From Streptomyces sp. DH41 (lineage in GTDB: Bacteria; Actinomycetota; Actinomycetes; Streptomycetales; Streptomycetaceae): DNA of 64,000 nucleotides. The notes beneath the pieces were generated by a model. The model was not told the DNA's origin. It did no database searches and saw nothing but the letters and a program-made list of their open reading frames with translations. The translations under genes and the position numbers were made by a program. The stretch is from contig NZ_JARVKY010000002.1 in NCBI RefSeq assembly GCF_029813785.1, positions 558,001-622,000 of the forward strand, written 5' to 3'. Of this stretch, positions 38,028 through 46,912 are shown piece by piece (within the stretch, counting starts at the first letter, position 1; each line of letters opens with the position of its first letter).

Positions 38028-38996
38028 ATGAAGGTCACCACGGCAGCACTGCCCCTTCTCCCCCTCTTCCAGCGCCTACTGCCCGGCCTGCCGGGGCTGC
38101 CGGGGCTACCGGGGCTACCGGCGCTGCCAGGACTGACGGAGCTGGCAGGTCTCCCGGGCCGGCTGACCGGGCTCTCCCTGACCCTCCTGAAGGCAAGCGC
38201 CCTGGAGGCCGCGATCCTCGCCGGGCACGTGCTCCTGTACCCCTCGGGGATCATCCAGGAGCGCCGCCCGGTCTCCGCCCTCCCGCTGACCGACTCCCAG
38301 GAGCCGCAGATCTCCCCTCCCACTCCTCGGCTCCCGGCCCGCACCAGCCCCCCGGTCGTCCTGCTGCACGGCTTCATCGACAACCGCTCGGTCTTCCTGC
38401 TCCTGCGCCGCAGCCTGGCCCAGCACGGCAGGCACCAGATCGAGTCGCTGAACTACTCCCCGCTGACCTGCGACATCCGCACCGCGGCCGAGCTGCTCGG
38501 CCGTCACGTGGAGGAGATCTGCGAGCGGACGGGCAGCGACCGGGTCGACATCGTCGGACACAGCCTCGGCGGGCTGATCGCGCGGTACTACGTGCAGCGC
38601 CTCGCCGGGGACCTCCGTGTCCGGACACTCGTGACGCTCGGCACCCCGCACACCGGCACCCGCGTGATCCCCCTGGCGAACGCGCACCCGATCGTGCGCC
38701 AGATGCGCCCCGGTTCGGCGGTGCTCGAGGAGCTGACCCGGCCGTCGCCCGGCTGCCGTACGCAGTTCGTCAGCTTCTGGAGCGACCTGGACCGCGTGAT
38801 GGACCCGCTGGAGACCGCCTGCCTCGACCATCCCGACCTGACGGTGCAGAACGTACGGGTGAGCGGCATCGGCCACCTGGCCCTCCCGGTGCATCCCGCC
38901 GTCGCCACCGGGATCCGGCAGGCGCTCGACACCGTGGAGGAGCCGGAAGCGGGCACGGAAACCGGCAAGGGCGCCGGCGGTCTGACGGTCGCCTGA
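38028..38996 (+). CDS. Alpha/beta-hydrolase, triacylglycerol lipase-like
   Basis: 322 aa. A leading hydrophobic region contains a repeat of LPGLPGLPGLPALPGL (residues 18-35), coded by tandem CTGCCGGGG-type triplets. The hydrolase core is VVLLHGFIDNRSVFLLLRR (oxyanion loop), GHSLGG with nucleophile Ser179, LGTPHTGTRV, and a late His in IGHLALPVHP. It is likely membrane-associated or secreted given the N-terminus. From its sequence it is a lipase or esterase; the substrate is not deducible. It stands alone between icmB and the M23 gene. Confidence 0.85.
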   Translation: MKVTTAALPLLPLFQRLLPGLPGLPGLPGLPALPGLTELAGLPGRLTGLSLTLLKASALEAAILAGHVLLYPSGIIQERRPVSALPLTDSQEPQISPPTPRLPARTSPPVVLLHGFIDNRSVFLLLRRSLAQHGRHQIESLNYSPLTCDIRTAAELLGRHVEEICERTGSDRVDIVGHSLGGLIARYYVQRLAGDLRVRTLVTLGTPHTGTRVIPLANAHPIVRQMRPGSAVLEELTRPSPGCRTQFVSFWSDLDRVMDPLETACLDHPDLTVQNVRVSGIGHLALPVHPAVATGIRQALDTVEEPEAGTETGKGAGGLTVA

Positions 38997-39236
38997 GTTC
39001 AGGGAAGACGCCGAAAACCCTGAGAGCGGTTCCGAAACTCGGCCGACGCCACCCATTCGCCATCGAACAAACATCGAACACAAAGCCAAACTCGTGCCCG
39101 CCGTCCCCCAAAACACGGCCGATTGCCCGTTTCCTTCACGCGTGAAACCTGACGAAGATTGTCGTGCCCGTATACCGCCGGGTACAGTCGCCGCACTGCT
39201 CTGGCAGCCCCTGTTGTCGAGGCGAAAGAGAAGTTG

Positions 39237-40925
39237 GTGAACGACCGTCACCCGTCGGGGACCACGACCACCCCGGCCCCGGCTTCCGATGCCGATCCGG
39301 CGCAGTACGCGTCGTACGGCACAGGAGAGGCCCAGTACGGCGACCTCACCACGTACGGCGCATACGACACCACCGGTTTCTCCACCGGCGACGCCACCAC
39401 GCCGACCTTCGACGCGGACCCCCTCTTCGGCTGCCTGCCGGGTGGCCAGGACACCGCGACGGGGACCTACGACGCCACGGGCTCGTACGACCCCACGGGT
39501 GCCTACGACACCACAGGTACGTACGACGCCACCCAGTGGTCCAGCGGCAGCGGGCAGACCCTGAACTACGACGCGTACGCGGCCCAGCACCACGCCGCCT
39601 ACGACACCGGCGCCTACGACACGACCACGTGGACGGCCGACTACCCGCAGTCCGCCGCCGTGCCGCCGCAGGCCACGAGCGCCGAGGCCACCGGGCAGTG
39701 GGACACCGGCGCATGGGCCCAGCCGGACCGGTCCGGCGAGCCGGCCGACGGGACCCAGCAATGGGACTGGGGCACGCAGACCTTCGAAACCGGCACACTC
39801 GCGACCGACACCTTCGCGACGGGCACCTTCGAAACCGACGCCTACGAAACCGGCGCCTTCCCCACCGGTACCTTCGCGACCGGCGCGTTCGACAACGGCA
39901 CCGCCGACACCGGCGCCTACGACGCCACGCAGTGGAACTCGGACGGCACCCCGGCGAAAACGCCGGAGGACGCGCGGACTCCGCAGGACATCGCGACGGA
40001 CACACCTCCGACCGCCGAGGAAGCCGCCCCGCGCGACGACGGCTTGGCCGCCACCGGCGAACTCCCCACCGTGACCGCTCTCCTGGAGGACCAGGAAGAG
40101 GTCAGCCCCGCCGTCGGGATCCCCTCCGCACGCACCCCCTCCCGGGGCGGGGCGCGTTCCCGCCGCCGTCAGCCCGCCAAGCGTTCGGCGCTGCTGACCA
40201 TCGCCGTACCGTCGGCCTGCGTGATGAGCGTCGCCGGTATCGCCGCGGCCTCCGTGGGCGATCTGACCGGCGACGACGGCAAGGAGACCAGGGCGTCCGC
40301 TGCGGACGCCGCGGACTCGGGTACGGCGGGCGACGCGGAACCAACGCCGGTGAAGCCGTCCACCGCCAACAACAAGCTGGACACCCAGCTCACGAGCCTC
40401 GCCGCCGGGGCAGACGACTTCGCCGACCGGGCCAGCCGGACCCAGGAGCGCATCGACCTCAAGGCCCAGCAGGCGGCCGAGAAGAGGCGCGCGGCGGAGG
40501 AGGCGGCCCGCAAGGAGCGGCAGCGCCCCAAGTTCGTGCTCCCGGTGGCACAGCACGGCCTCAGCGCGTACTACGGCCAGGCCGGCATCAACTGGATGTC
40601 CGTGCACAGCGGGATCGACTTCCCCGTCTCGTACGGCACGACGGTGATGGCCGTGACCGACGGCACGGTCCGCACGCAGTACAACAGCGCGTACGGGAAC
40701 ATGATGATCGTGACCGCGAAGGACGGCACGGAGACGTGGTACTGCCACCTCTCCACCTACCAGGTCCCCTCCGGTACGACGGTGAAGGCCGGCGACGCGA
40801 TCGCGTTCTCCGGCAACTCGGGCAACTCGACCGGTCCGCACCTGCACTTCGAGGTCCGGCCCTCGGGCGGTTCGGCGATCGACCCGCTCTCGTGGCTGCG
40901 CAGCCACGGACTCAACCCGTCGTGA
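39237..40925 (+). CDS. M23-family metallopeptidase with long Tyr/Thr/Gly repeat region
   Basis: 562 aa. The first 250 residues are a low-complexity tail with repeats of YDTTG/YDATG and TFxTG types (TGTYDATGSYDPTGAYDTTG, TFATGTFETDAYETGAF). A hydrophobic segment (SALLTIAVPSACVMSVAGIAAAS) follows, then a coiled-coil (QAAEKRRAAEEAARKERQRPK). The C-terminal LytM domain has HSGIDF (Zn ligands His and Asp), WYCHLSTY and HLHFEVRP (HxH). It cleaves peptidoglycan cross-bridges or acts as an activator. The GTG at 39237 is chosen; a TTG lies directly before it. Upstream ORF extension has no ribosome site. Confidence 0.88.
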   Translation: MNDRHPSGTTTTPAPASDADPAQYASYGTGEAQYGDLTTYGAYDTTGFSTGDATTPTFDADPLFGCLPGGQDTATGTYDATGSYDPTGAYDTTGTYDATQWSSGSGQTLNYDAYAAQHHAAYDTGAYDTTTWTADYPQSAAVPPQATSAEATGQWDTGAWAQPDRSGEPADGTQQWDWGTQTFETGTLATDTFATGTFETDAYETGAFPTGTFATGAFDNGTADTGAYDATQWNSDGTPAKTPEDARTPQDIATDTPPTAEEAAPRDDGLAATGELPTVTALLEDQEEVSPAVGIPSARTPSRGGARSRRRQPAKRSALLTIAVPSACVMSVAGIAAASVGDLTGDDGKETRASAADAADSGTAGDAEPTPVKPSTANNKLDTQLTSLAAGADDFADRASRTQERIDLKAQQAAEKRRAAEEAARKERQRPKFVLPVAQHGLSAYYGQAGINWMSVHSGIDFPVSYGTTVMAVTDGTVRTQYNSAYGNMMIVTAKDGTETWYCHLSTYQVPSGTTVKAGDAIAFSGNSGNSTGPHLHFEVRPSGGSAIDPLSWLRSHGLNPS

Positions 40926-40943
40926 CGCCCTGACGTCTCAGCA

Positions 40944-40970
40944 GGCCGGGCGCGGGCGCGAAGCCCGGCC
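40944..40970. terminator. Hairpin between M23 gene and pcrA
   Basis: Arms GGCCGGGC and GCCCGGCC with an 11-nt loop between convergent genes. Confidence 0.45.
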
Positions 40971-41035
40971 GACGTGCGGGCGCTCAAAGCCCCCGCACCC
41001 GCACCACCGGCACACTCACCCGCACCACCGGCAAC

Positions 41036-43522
41036 TCAGAGCTTCTCCACTGGCGCGTACCGCAGCAGCAGCCGCTTCGGCTTGGTGTCCCCGAAGTCGA
41101 TCGTCGCCTCGGCGTTCGACCCCGTGCCCTTGACCGCGACCACCGTGCCGAGCCCGAACTGGTCGTGCGTGACGCGGTCGCCGACCGCCACCGAGACCGT
41201 CGGCTGCTCGGCGGAGGCGGACCGGCGCGTGGCGAAGCCGGACGCGCCCGATGCCGAGGAACGGGAACGGGACGACGACAGCGAGGCCGCCACGCCCGAG
41301 ACCGGCGCGGAGGACGCGGGCCCGTTCGCCCCGGTCCGCTTCCACTCCAGGTGGGGTGCCGGAATCTCCTCGAGGAAGCGGGAGGGCGGGTTGTACGACG
41401 GCTGCCCCCAGGCGCTGCGCAGCGTCGACCGGGTCAGGTAGAGCCGTTCACGCGCGCGTGTGATGCCGACGTACGCCAGGCGCCGCTCCTCCTCCAGCTC
41501 CTTGGCCTGGCCGAGGGCGCGCATGTGCGGGAAGACGCCGTCCTCCATGCCGGTGAGGAAGACGACCGGGAACTCCAGGCCCTTGGCGGTGTGCAGGGTC
41601 ATCAGGGTGACGACGCCGTCGCCGTCCTCCTCGTCCGGGATCTGGTCGGAGTCGGCGACCAGGGCGACCTTCTCCAGGAAGTCGGCCAGGGTCCCGGCCT
41701 CCTCGCTCTCGGCCCGCTCCTGCTCGAACTCCAGGGCGACGGCAGCGAGTTCCTGGAGGTTCTCGATGCGGGTCTCGTCCTGCGGGTCGGTGGAGGCCTG
41801 CAACTCGGCGAGGTAGCCGGTGCGTTCGAGGATCGCCTCGAGGACGGTGGCCGGTCCCGCTCCGGACTCGACGATCGTACGGAGGTCCTCCATGAGCGTG
41901 TTGAACCGCTTGACCGCGTTCGCGGAGCGCGCGGCCATGCCGTACGCCTCGTCGACGCGCTTGAGGGCCTGGGGGAAGCTGATCTTCTCGCGCTGGGAGA
42001 GCGCGTCGATCATGGCCTCGGCGCGGTCGCCGATGCCGCGCTTGGGGACGTTGAGGATGCGGCGCAGCGGCACCGAGTCCTCGGGGTTGGCCAGCACCCG
42101 CAGGTAGGCCAGGACGTCCCGGACCTCCTTGCGCTCGTAGAAGCGGACGCCGCCGACGACCTTGTAGGGCAGGCCGACGCGGATGAAGACCTCTTCGAAG
42201 ACACGGGACTGCGCGTTGGTCCGGTAGAAGACGGCGACGTCTCCGGCCTTGGCCTCGCCCGCGTCCGTGAGGCGGTCTATCTCGTCGGCGACGAACTGGG
42301 CCTCGTCGTGCTCGGTGTCGGCGACGTACCCGGTGATCTGCGAGCCGGCGCCCTGGTTGGTCCACAGGTTCTTGGGGCGGCGGGACTCGTTGCGCTCGAT
42401 GACCGCGTTGGCGGCGGTGAGGATCGTCTGGGTGGAGCGGTAGTTCTGCTCCAGGAGGATCGTCGTCGCGTCCGGATAGTCCTCCTCGAACTGGAGGATG
42501 TTGCGGATGGTGGCGCCGCGGAAGGCGTAGATCGACTGGTCGGCGTCGCCCACCACGCACAGCTCGGCGGGCGGTACCTCGGCCTCGGGCGGCACGTCGA
42601 CGGGGTGCTCGGAGGTGCCGACGAGCTCGCGCACGAGGGAGTACTGGGCGTGGTTGGTGTCCTGGTACTCGTCGACCAGGACGTGCCGGAAGCGCCGGTG
42701 GTAGTGCTCGGCGACGTCCGGGAAGGCGCGGAGCAGATTGACCGTCGTCATGATCAGGTCGTCGAAGTCGAGGGCGTTGGCCTCGCGCAGCCGCGCCTGG
42801 TACATGGCGTAGGCCTGGGCGACGGTCTTCTCGAAGCCGTCGGCGGCCTGCGCGGCGAAGTCCTCCTCGTCGATCAGCTCGTTCTTCAGATTGCTGATCT
42901 TCGCGCTGAAGGACTTGGGCGGGAAGCGCTTGGGGTCCAGGTCGAGGTCGCGGCAGACGAGTGCCATCAGACGCTTGGAGTCCGCGGCGTCGTAGATCGA
43001 GAACGACGACGTGAAGCCGAGCCTCTTCGACTCCCGGCGCAGGATGCGGACGCACGCGCTGTGGAAGGTCATCACCCACATCGCGTTCGCGCGCGGGCCG
43101 ACGAGCTGCTCGACGCGCTCCTTCATCTCGCCGGCGGCCTTGTTGGTGAAGGTGATCGCGAGGATCTGGCCCGGGTGGACACTCCGCTCGGCCAGCAGGT
43201 GCGCGATGCGGTGGGTGAGCACCCGGGTCTTGCCGGAGCCGGCGCCGGCCACGATGAGCAGCGGGGAGCCGGAGTGCACCACGGCGGCGCGCTGGTTCTC
43301 GTTCAGCCCCTCCAGGAGCGCGGCCGCGTCCAGGGCGGGGCGCGGGGCGCCGTCGCGGTAATGGGTGTCCCGGTCCGGCGGCGCGTCGAACTTCCCGCCG
43401 AACAGATCGTGCGGGACCGGCTCCGGTCCGTGATCGTCCTCGGGTGGCGGCGGGGGTTCCTCCTCGTGACCGCGGGGGGTCTGGAGGCTCGCCAGGAAGC
43501 TTTCGTCAAAGAGGCTGCTCAT
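41036..43522 (-). CDS. pcrA: ATP-dependent DNA helicase PcrA/UvrD
   Basis: 828 aa superfamily 1 helicase. Motif I AGAGSGKTRVLTHRIAHLL, motif II VDEYQDTNHAQY, motif III VGDADQSIYAFRGA, motif IV LLEQNYRSTQTI, motif V LMTLHTAKGLEFPVVFL and motif VI AYVGITRARERLYL are all present. An acidic/Pro N-terminal tail precedes the core. It unwinds DNA in nucleotide excision repair and removes replication blocks. It has its own damage-type promoter (43532-43554) and a start codon 9 nt after the -10, so a very short leader. It is transcribed leftward and convergent with the M23 gene. Confidence 0.97.
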   Translation of the reverse strand: MSSLFDESFLASLQTPRGHEEEPPPPPEDDHGPEPVPHDLFGGKFDAPPDRDTHYRDGAPRPALDAAALLEGLNENQRAAVVHSGSPLLIVAGAGSGKTRVLTHRIAHLLAERSVHPGQILAITFTNKAAGEMKERVEQLVGPRANAMWVMTFHSACVRILRRESKRLGFTSSFSIYDAADSKRLMALVCRDLDLDPKRFPPKSFSAKISNLKNELIDEEDFAAQAADGFEKTVAQAYAMYQARLREANALDFDDLIMTTVNLLRAFPDVAEHYHRRFRHVLVDEYQDTNHAQYSLVRELVGTSEHPVDVPPEAEVPPAELCVVGDADQSIYAFRGATIRNILQFEEDYPDATTILLEQNYRSTQTILTAANAVIERNESRRPKNLWTNQGAGSQITGYVADTEHDEAQFVADEIDRLTDAGEAKAGDVAVFYRTNAQSRVFEEVFIRVGLPYKVVGGVRFYERKEVRDVLAYLRVLANPEDSVPLRRILNVPKRGIGDRAEAMIDALSQREKISFPQALKRVDEAYGMAARSANAVKRFNTLMEDLRTIVESGAGPATVLEAILERTGYLAELQASTDPQDETRIENLQELAAVALEFEQERAESEEAGTLADFLEKVALVADSDQIPDEEDGDGVVTLMTLHTAKGLEFPVVFLTGMEDGVFPHMRALGQAKELEEERRLAYVGITRARERLYLTRSTLRSAWGQPSYNPPSRFLEEIPAPHLEWKRTGANGPASSAPVSGVAASLSSSRSRSSASGASGFATRRSASAEQPTVSVAVGDRVTHDQFGLGTVVAVKGTGSNAEATIDFGDTKPKRLLLRYAPVEKL

Positions 43523-43531
43523 CGCTCTCCG

Positions 43532-43554
43532 AGTCTAGGGCGCCCCACCGACAA
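43532..43554 (-). promoter_or_regulatory. RecA-NDp promoter of pcrA
   Basis: Read on the minus strand: TTGTCGGTG, 8 nt (GGGCGCCC), TAGACT, a full match to TTGTCRGTG-N8-TAnnnT. The pcrA ATG (43522) starts 9 nt after the -10. This matches the PafBC-dependent, LexA-independent damage promoter known from mycobacterial recA. Confidence 0.85.
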
Positions 43555-43769
43555 CCCGCCGCCACCCCGGAAAATGCCCGGCATTCGGCCACCGGGCACG
43601 CCCTGCGACAGCTCGGGACACGAAGAGTGACGCCCGCGGAGCTCCACACGGAAGGTCACGAAAATGTATCGGGCATATCACCCGCCAACCTTCACAGCCG
43701 CCACACGAGTTGGCTACGGTGCGGGCAGGCCGCACGACCCCCTCCGGCGAACCTCGCCGGGCCGCGCGG

Positions 43770-43960
43770 CCTCCGCCGAGTCCGGCGTGCCCGCACGGCG
43801 CCCGGAGCCGGGGACCCACCGAGACCTTGGGGTGAATCGGCTCACCGCCCTCGACGGGGCGGACCGCCGTAGGGCAAACCTTCCGAACCACCGCCCGAAC
43901 CCTCCCCCAGAGCCTGAAAGGCCTGGGGGGACCCCCACCGCTAACCCGGTAGGCGGAACA
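43770..43960 (+). ncRNA. ydaO/yuaA c-di-AMP riboswitch upstream of NlpC/P60 gene
   Basis: Conserved elements in order: CCGCCGAGTCCGG, CCGGGGACCCACCGAGACC, TTGGGGTGAATCGG, a TAGGGC-AACCTTCCG block, CCGCCCGAACCC, GCTAACCCGGTAGGCGG, then GGAAGGAG. The outer stem CCGCC (43773-43777) pairs with GGCGG (43952-43956). This matches the ydaO aptamer as found upstream of Streptomyces rpfA and other cell-wall hydrolase genes. Between CCCGAACCC and GCTAACC an extra hairpin (left CCCCCAG, right CTGGGGG, about 43911-43936) is inserted. c-di-AMP binding would reduce expression of the downstream hydrolase. The rest of the gap 43523-43769 holds the pcrA promoter. Confidence 0.85.
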
Positions 43961-43978
43961 CCGGAAGGAGTCGCCTCC

Positions 43979-45202
43979 TTGGCGTCGCACCGCAAGTCGC
44001 GTCCCACGGGTACCCGCGTCGCAGGCATACGGACCCCCGTCCTCGCCACTGCCGCCCTCACCTCCGTCGCCCTGCTGTCCCAGACGGCCACCGCCTCGCC
44101 GTCGGACGACGACAGGCCGAGCCTCGAAGAGGTCGAGAAGAAGGTCGACGACCTCTACCGCCAGGCCGGTTCGGCGACCGAGAAGTACAACGCGGCCAAG
44201 GAGAAGACCTCCAAGCAGCGCAAGCAGGTCGACACCCTCCTCGACGACGTCGCCCAGCGCACCCAGAAGCTCAACGAGGCGCGCGAGGAGCTGGGGTCCT
44301 TCGCCTCCGCGCAGTACCGCACGGGCGCGGCGGTCCCGGAGACCGCGACCTTCCTGCTCGCGGACTCGCCGCAGGACTACTTCGACCAGAACCAGCTGAT
44401 GAGCCGGCTCACCGGCCGCCAGAAGAACGCGGTCGACGACTACGTCACACAGCAGTCCGAGACGATGGCCAAGCGCCGGGAGGCCACCAAGAGCCTCGAG
44501 ACGCTCACCGAGTCGCAGAACGACCTGAAGACCGCCAAGAGCACCGTCCAGGAGAAGCTCGCCACAGCGCGCGAACTGCTGTCGACGCTGACCGCCGAGG
44601 AGAAGGCCCGGCTCGCGGCGATCGAGAAGAAGAAGCAGGAGGAGGCCGACCGCAAGGCCGCGGAGCTGGCGAAGCGGCAGGCCGAGGAGCGGGAACGGCA
44701 GGAACGGGAACAGGCTGCCCGGCAGGAGGCCGCCCAGCAGGAAAGCGGCGCCGGTTCCGGTTCCACGGGATCGGGATCCTCCGGCGGCACCGGATCATCG
44801 GGCTCCGCCACACCGGGCCCCTCGACGCCGGACTCCTCGTACGGCACCAAGGCCGAGAAGGCGCTCGCCTTCGCCCGCGCCCAGATCGGCAAGCCGTACG
44901 TCTGGGGCGCCACGGGCCCCGGCTCGTACGACTGCTCGGGCCTCACCCAGGCCGCCTGGAAGGCCGCGGGCGTGACCTTGCCGCGTACGACCTACGACCA
45001 GGTCGAGACCGGCACGACGGTCCCGCTCTCCCAGGCGCAACCCGGTGACCTGGTCTTCTTCTACGACGACGTGACCCACGTCGGCCTCTACATCGGTGAC
45101 GGCATGATGATCCACGCCCCGAAGCCGGGCGCGTACGTCCGCGAGGAGTCGGTCTACTACGACGGCGAGTCGTCGGTCCACAGCGTGGTGCGCCCGGCCT
45201 GA
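43979..45202 (+). CDS. NlpC/P60 cell-wall endopeptidase, riboswitch-controlled
   Basis: About 407 aa. Signal peptide near TGTRVAGIRTPVLATAALTSVALLSQTATA, then a long coiled coil (EEVEKKVDDLYRQAGSATEKYNAAKEKTSKQRK), a Gly/Ser linker (GSGSTGSGSSGGTGSSGS) and the NlpC/P60 domain. The catalytic Cys319 is in YDCSGLTQAAWK, His in THVGLYIG, third residue in MMIHAPKPG. It cleaves D-Glu-DAP-type bonds in peptidoglycan stems. The start is TTG at 43979, 8 nt after GGAAGGAG; earlier in-frame codons lie inside the riboswitch. The gene architecture matches the second NlpC/P60 at 46913. Confidence 0.9.
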   Translation: MASHRKSRPTGTRVAGIRTPVLATAALTSVALLSQTATASPSDDDRPSLEEVEKKVDDLYRQAGSATEKYNAAKEKTSKQRKQVDTLLDDVAQRTQKLNEAREELGSFASAQYRTGAAVPETATFLLADSPQDYFDQNQLMSRLTGRQKNAVDDYVTQQSETMAKRREATKSLETLTESQNDLKTAKSTVQEKLATARELLSTLTAEEKARLAAIEKKKQEEADRKAAELAKRQAEERERQEREQAARQEAAQQESGAGSGSTGSGSSGGTGSSGSATPGPSTPDSSYGTKAEKALAFARAQIGKPYVWGATGPGSYDCSGLTQAAWKAAGVTLPRTTYDQVETGTTVPLSQAQPGDLVFFYDDVTHVGLYIGDGMMIHAPKPGAYVREESVYYDGESSVHSVVRPA

Positions 45203-45229
45203 CCCCCGCCGCTGCCTAGCATCGGGCGC

Positions 45230-46258
45230 ATGTCATCCGGCACCTCTCCCACCTCCCCCTACCCGCTGCGCGCCTGGTGGGCGCAGCGCCCGCCGGCGGC
45301 CGGGGCCGCGGTGATGGCGACCGGCATCGTGTCGGTCGCCCTGCACCTGACGGGCCACGAGATCCTTTCCCGGATCGCCCTGGTCCTGGCCTGCGCCGCC
45401 TGGCTGACGCTCGCGGCGAACTTCGTCTACCTGCTGCTGGTCGAGCGCGCGCAGTGGCTGACGCGGGCGGGGACGCCGGGCGCGCTCACCGCCGTCGCCG
45501 CCACCACCGTGCTCGGCACCCGCTTCTCCCTGCTCGACCGTCCGGTCCTGGCGGCGGCCCTGCTGGCCCTGGCTGCGCTGCTGTGGCCGGTCCTGCTGCT
45601 CCTGGTCGTACGGCACTGGGGGCGCAGGATGCCGGGCGCCGTGTTCCTGGGCTGCGTGGCCACGGAGGGCCTCGCCGTACTCGGCGCCACGCTGGCCGCG
45701 GCGACCACGACGCCCTGGCTGGCGCACGCGTCCCTGGTGCCCTTCTGGCTGGGCATCGTGCTCTACCTGGTCGCGCTGTTCCGCTTCGATCTGCGGCAGG
45801 TGGCCCGGGGCAGCGGCGACCACTGGGTGGCGGGCGGCGCGCTCGCCATCTCGGCCCTCGCGGGTGCCAAACTGCTCGCGGCGGCCGGGACCGGCATGTA
45901 CCTGTGGAACGACGACGACTACGCCGTCCTGCACGACGTGACCGTCTTCCTGCTCGCCCTCGACCTCGCCTGGTACGCCGTACTGCTCGCCGCCGAGATC
46001 GCGTGGCCCCGGGTCCGTTACGACGTGCGCCGCTGGTCGACCGTCTTCCCGCTGGGTATGACGGCGGCGGCGACGCTGTCCGTCGCCGCCGTCATCGACG
46101 TCCCGTGGCTGGAAGCACCGGGTCAGGCGCTGCTGTGGATCGCGGTGGCCGCGTGGCTGGTGGTCGCGGCCGGGGCGGTCGCCCAGGCCAGGGCGGGGCT
46201 GCGGTCCCCGGCCCCGGACATGGGGACGGCGGCCCTCAGGTCCACAGCACGGCGATGA
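45230..46258 (+). CDS. TDT/SLAC1-TehA family membrane transporter
   Basis: 342 aa, about ten predicted membrane helices beginning PAAGAAVMATGIVSVALHLTG, typical of the TDT family of tellurite-resistance/dicarboxylate transporters. Recognisable parts are GIVSVALHL, FVYLLLVERAQW, AFGLVFFG-like helices and LDLAWYAVLLAAE. Substrate is not deducible: anions such as malate, sulfite or chloride are known for relatives. The gene end overlaps by 23 bp with a convergent small membrane protein gene. It is separate from both flanking hydrolases. Confidence 0.85.
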   Translation: MSSGTSPTSPYPLRAWWAQRPPAAGAAVMATGIVSVALHLTGHEILSRIALVLACAAWLTLAANFVYLLLVERAQWLTRAGTPGALTAVAATTVLGTRFSLLDRPVLAAALLALAALLWPVLLLLVVRHWGRRMPGAVFLGCVATEGLAVLGATLAAATTTPWLAHASLVPFWLGIVLYLVALFRFDLRQVARGSGDHWVAGGALAISALAGAKLLAAAGTGMYLWNDDDYAVLHDVTVFLLALDLAWYAVLLAAEIAWPRVRYDVRRWSTVFPLGMTAAATLSVAAVIDVPWLEAPGQALLWIAVAAWLVVAAGAVAQARAGLRSPAPDMGTAALRSTARR

Positions 46259-46589
46259 AGATGTTCACCACCGTCAGCAGGCCCACCAGCCCGAACAGGG
46301 GCTTGTCCACCTTCTCGTCGTCGCGCTTCACGTAGACCAGACCGAGGATCACGATCAGTACGGCGAGCTTCACGCCCATCTTCACGTTGTCGACGGACTG
46401 GTCGTCGGCCTGGTTGAGGCCGATCAGGATGACGCCGGTGACCAGCATCGTCAGCGCGCCGTGCAGCATCGCCGGAACGAAACGGGCCGTGCCCTGGCCC
46501 ATCGCCTTCATCTGGGTCAGGAAGCCGCCGAGGAGCGACGCGATGCCGATGATGTGCAGGCCGACGAAGATGTGGATGAGTACGTCCAT
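46236..46589 (-). CDS. Small four-helix membrane protein
   Basis: 117 aa with hydrophobic segments: VLIHIFVGLHIIGIASLLGGFL, MLHGALTMLVTGVILIGLNQ, GVKLAVLIVILGLVYVKRDD and PLFGLVGLLTVVNIFIAVLWT. The charge pattern (KRDDEKVDK) between helices 3 and 4 is the only polar loop. No family with a known function. Its end overlaps the TDT gene by 23 bp, convergent. The ATG at 46589 is clear. Confidence 0.85.
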   Translation of the reverse strand: MDVLIHIFVGLHIIGIASLLGGFLTQMKAMGQGTARFVPAMLHGALTMLVTGVILIGLNQADDQSVDNVKMGVKLAVLIVILGLVYVKRDDEKVDKPLFGLVGLLTVVNIFIAVLWT

Positions 46590-46912
46590 GAGGCCGGAGC
46601 CTAATCAGGGCCCCGGACACCCTCCGACACCGGCCCGCCCGCCCGCGAGGACGCCCGCACCTCCCTCGGTACGCACAGGCACCCCATAACACCTCACACC
46701 TCCCAACTATCCCCGTTCCGACACATCGGTCATCACTCAGCGTGAAGACGACAGTCGCGAATCGACCTCCTGCTCACTTACGGTCGCCGGTCGATCCAGT
46801 ACCGCCACTTCCGCGCATCCCGTCACCCGGCCGTTACCGGCGCGCCTAGCGTCCTCCCGCAGGCAACCGGAATCGAGCCGTATCGAGCCGTACGGAAGGA
46901 CGTGGATCGCAG
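46590..46912. other. 323-bp gene-free stretch
   Basis: Between divergent genes; holds presumably both promoters. I see a short direct repeat (ATCGAGCCGT twice at 46873-46892) and no riboswitch, hairpin or convincing ORF. In contrast to the related gene at 43979 there is no ydaO aptamer here. Confidence 0.6.

Noticed and set aside
38115..40907. 930-codon minus-strand open frame across lipase and M23 genes
   Set aside because: The plus-strand proteins have clear domains and motifs; the frame is a GC-codon-bias shadow with Arg/Gly-rich content.
41165..43630. 821-codon plus-strand frame opposite pcrA
   Set aside because: pcrA motifs are complete on the minus strand; the opposite frame has no domain and lacks a ribosome site.
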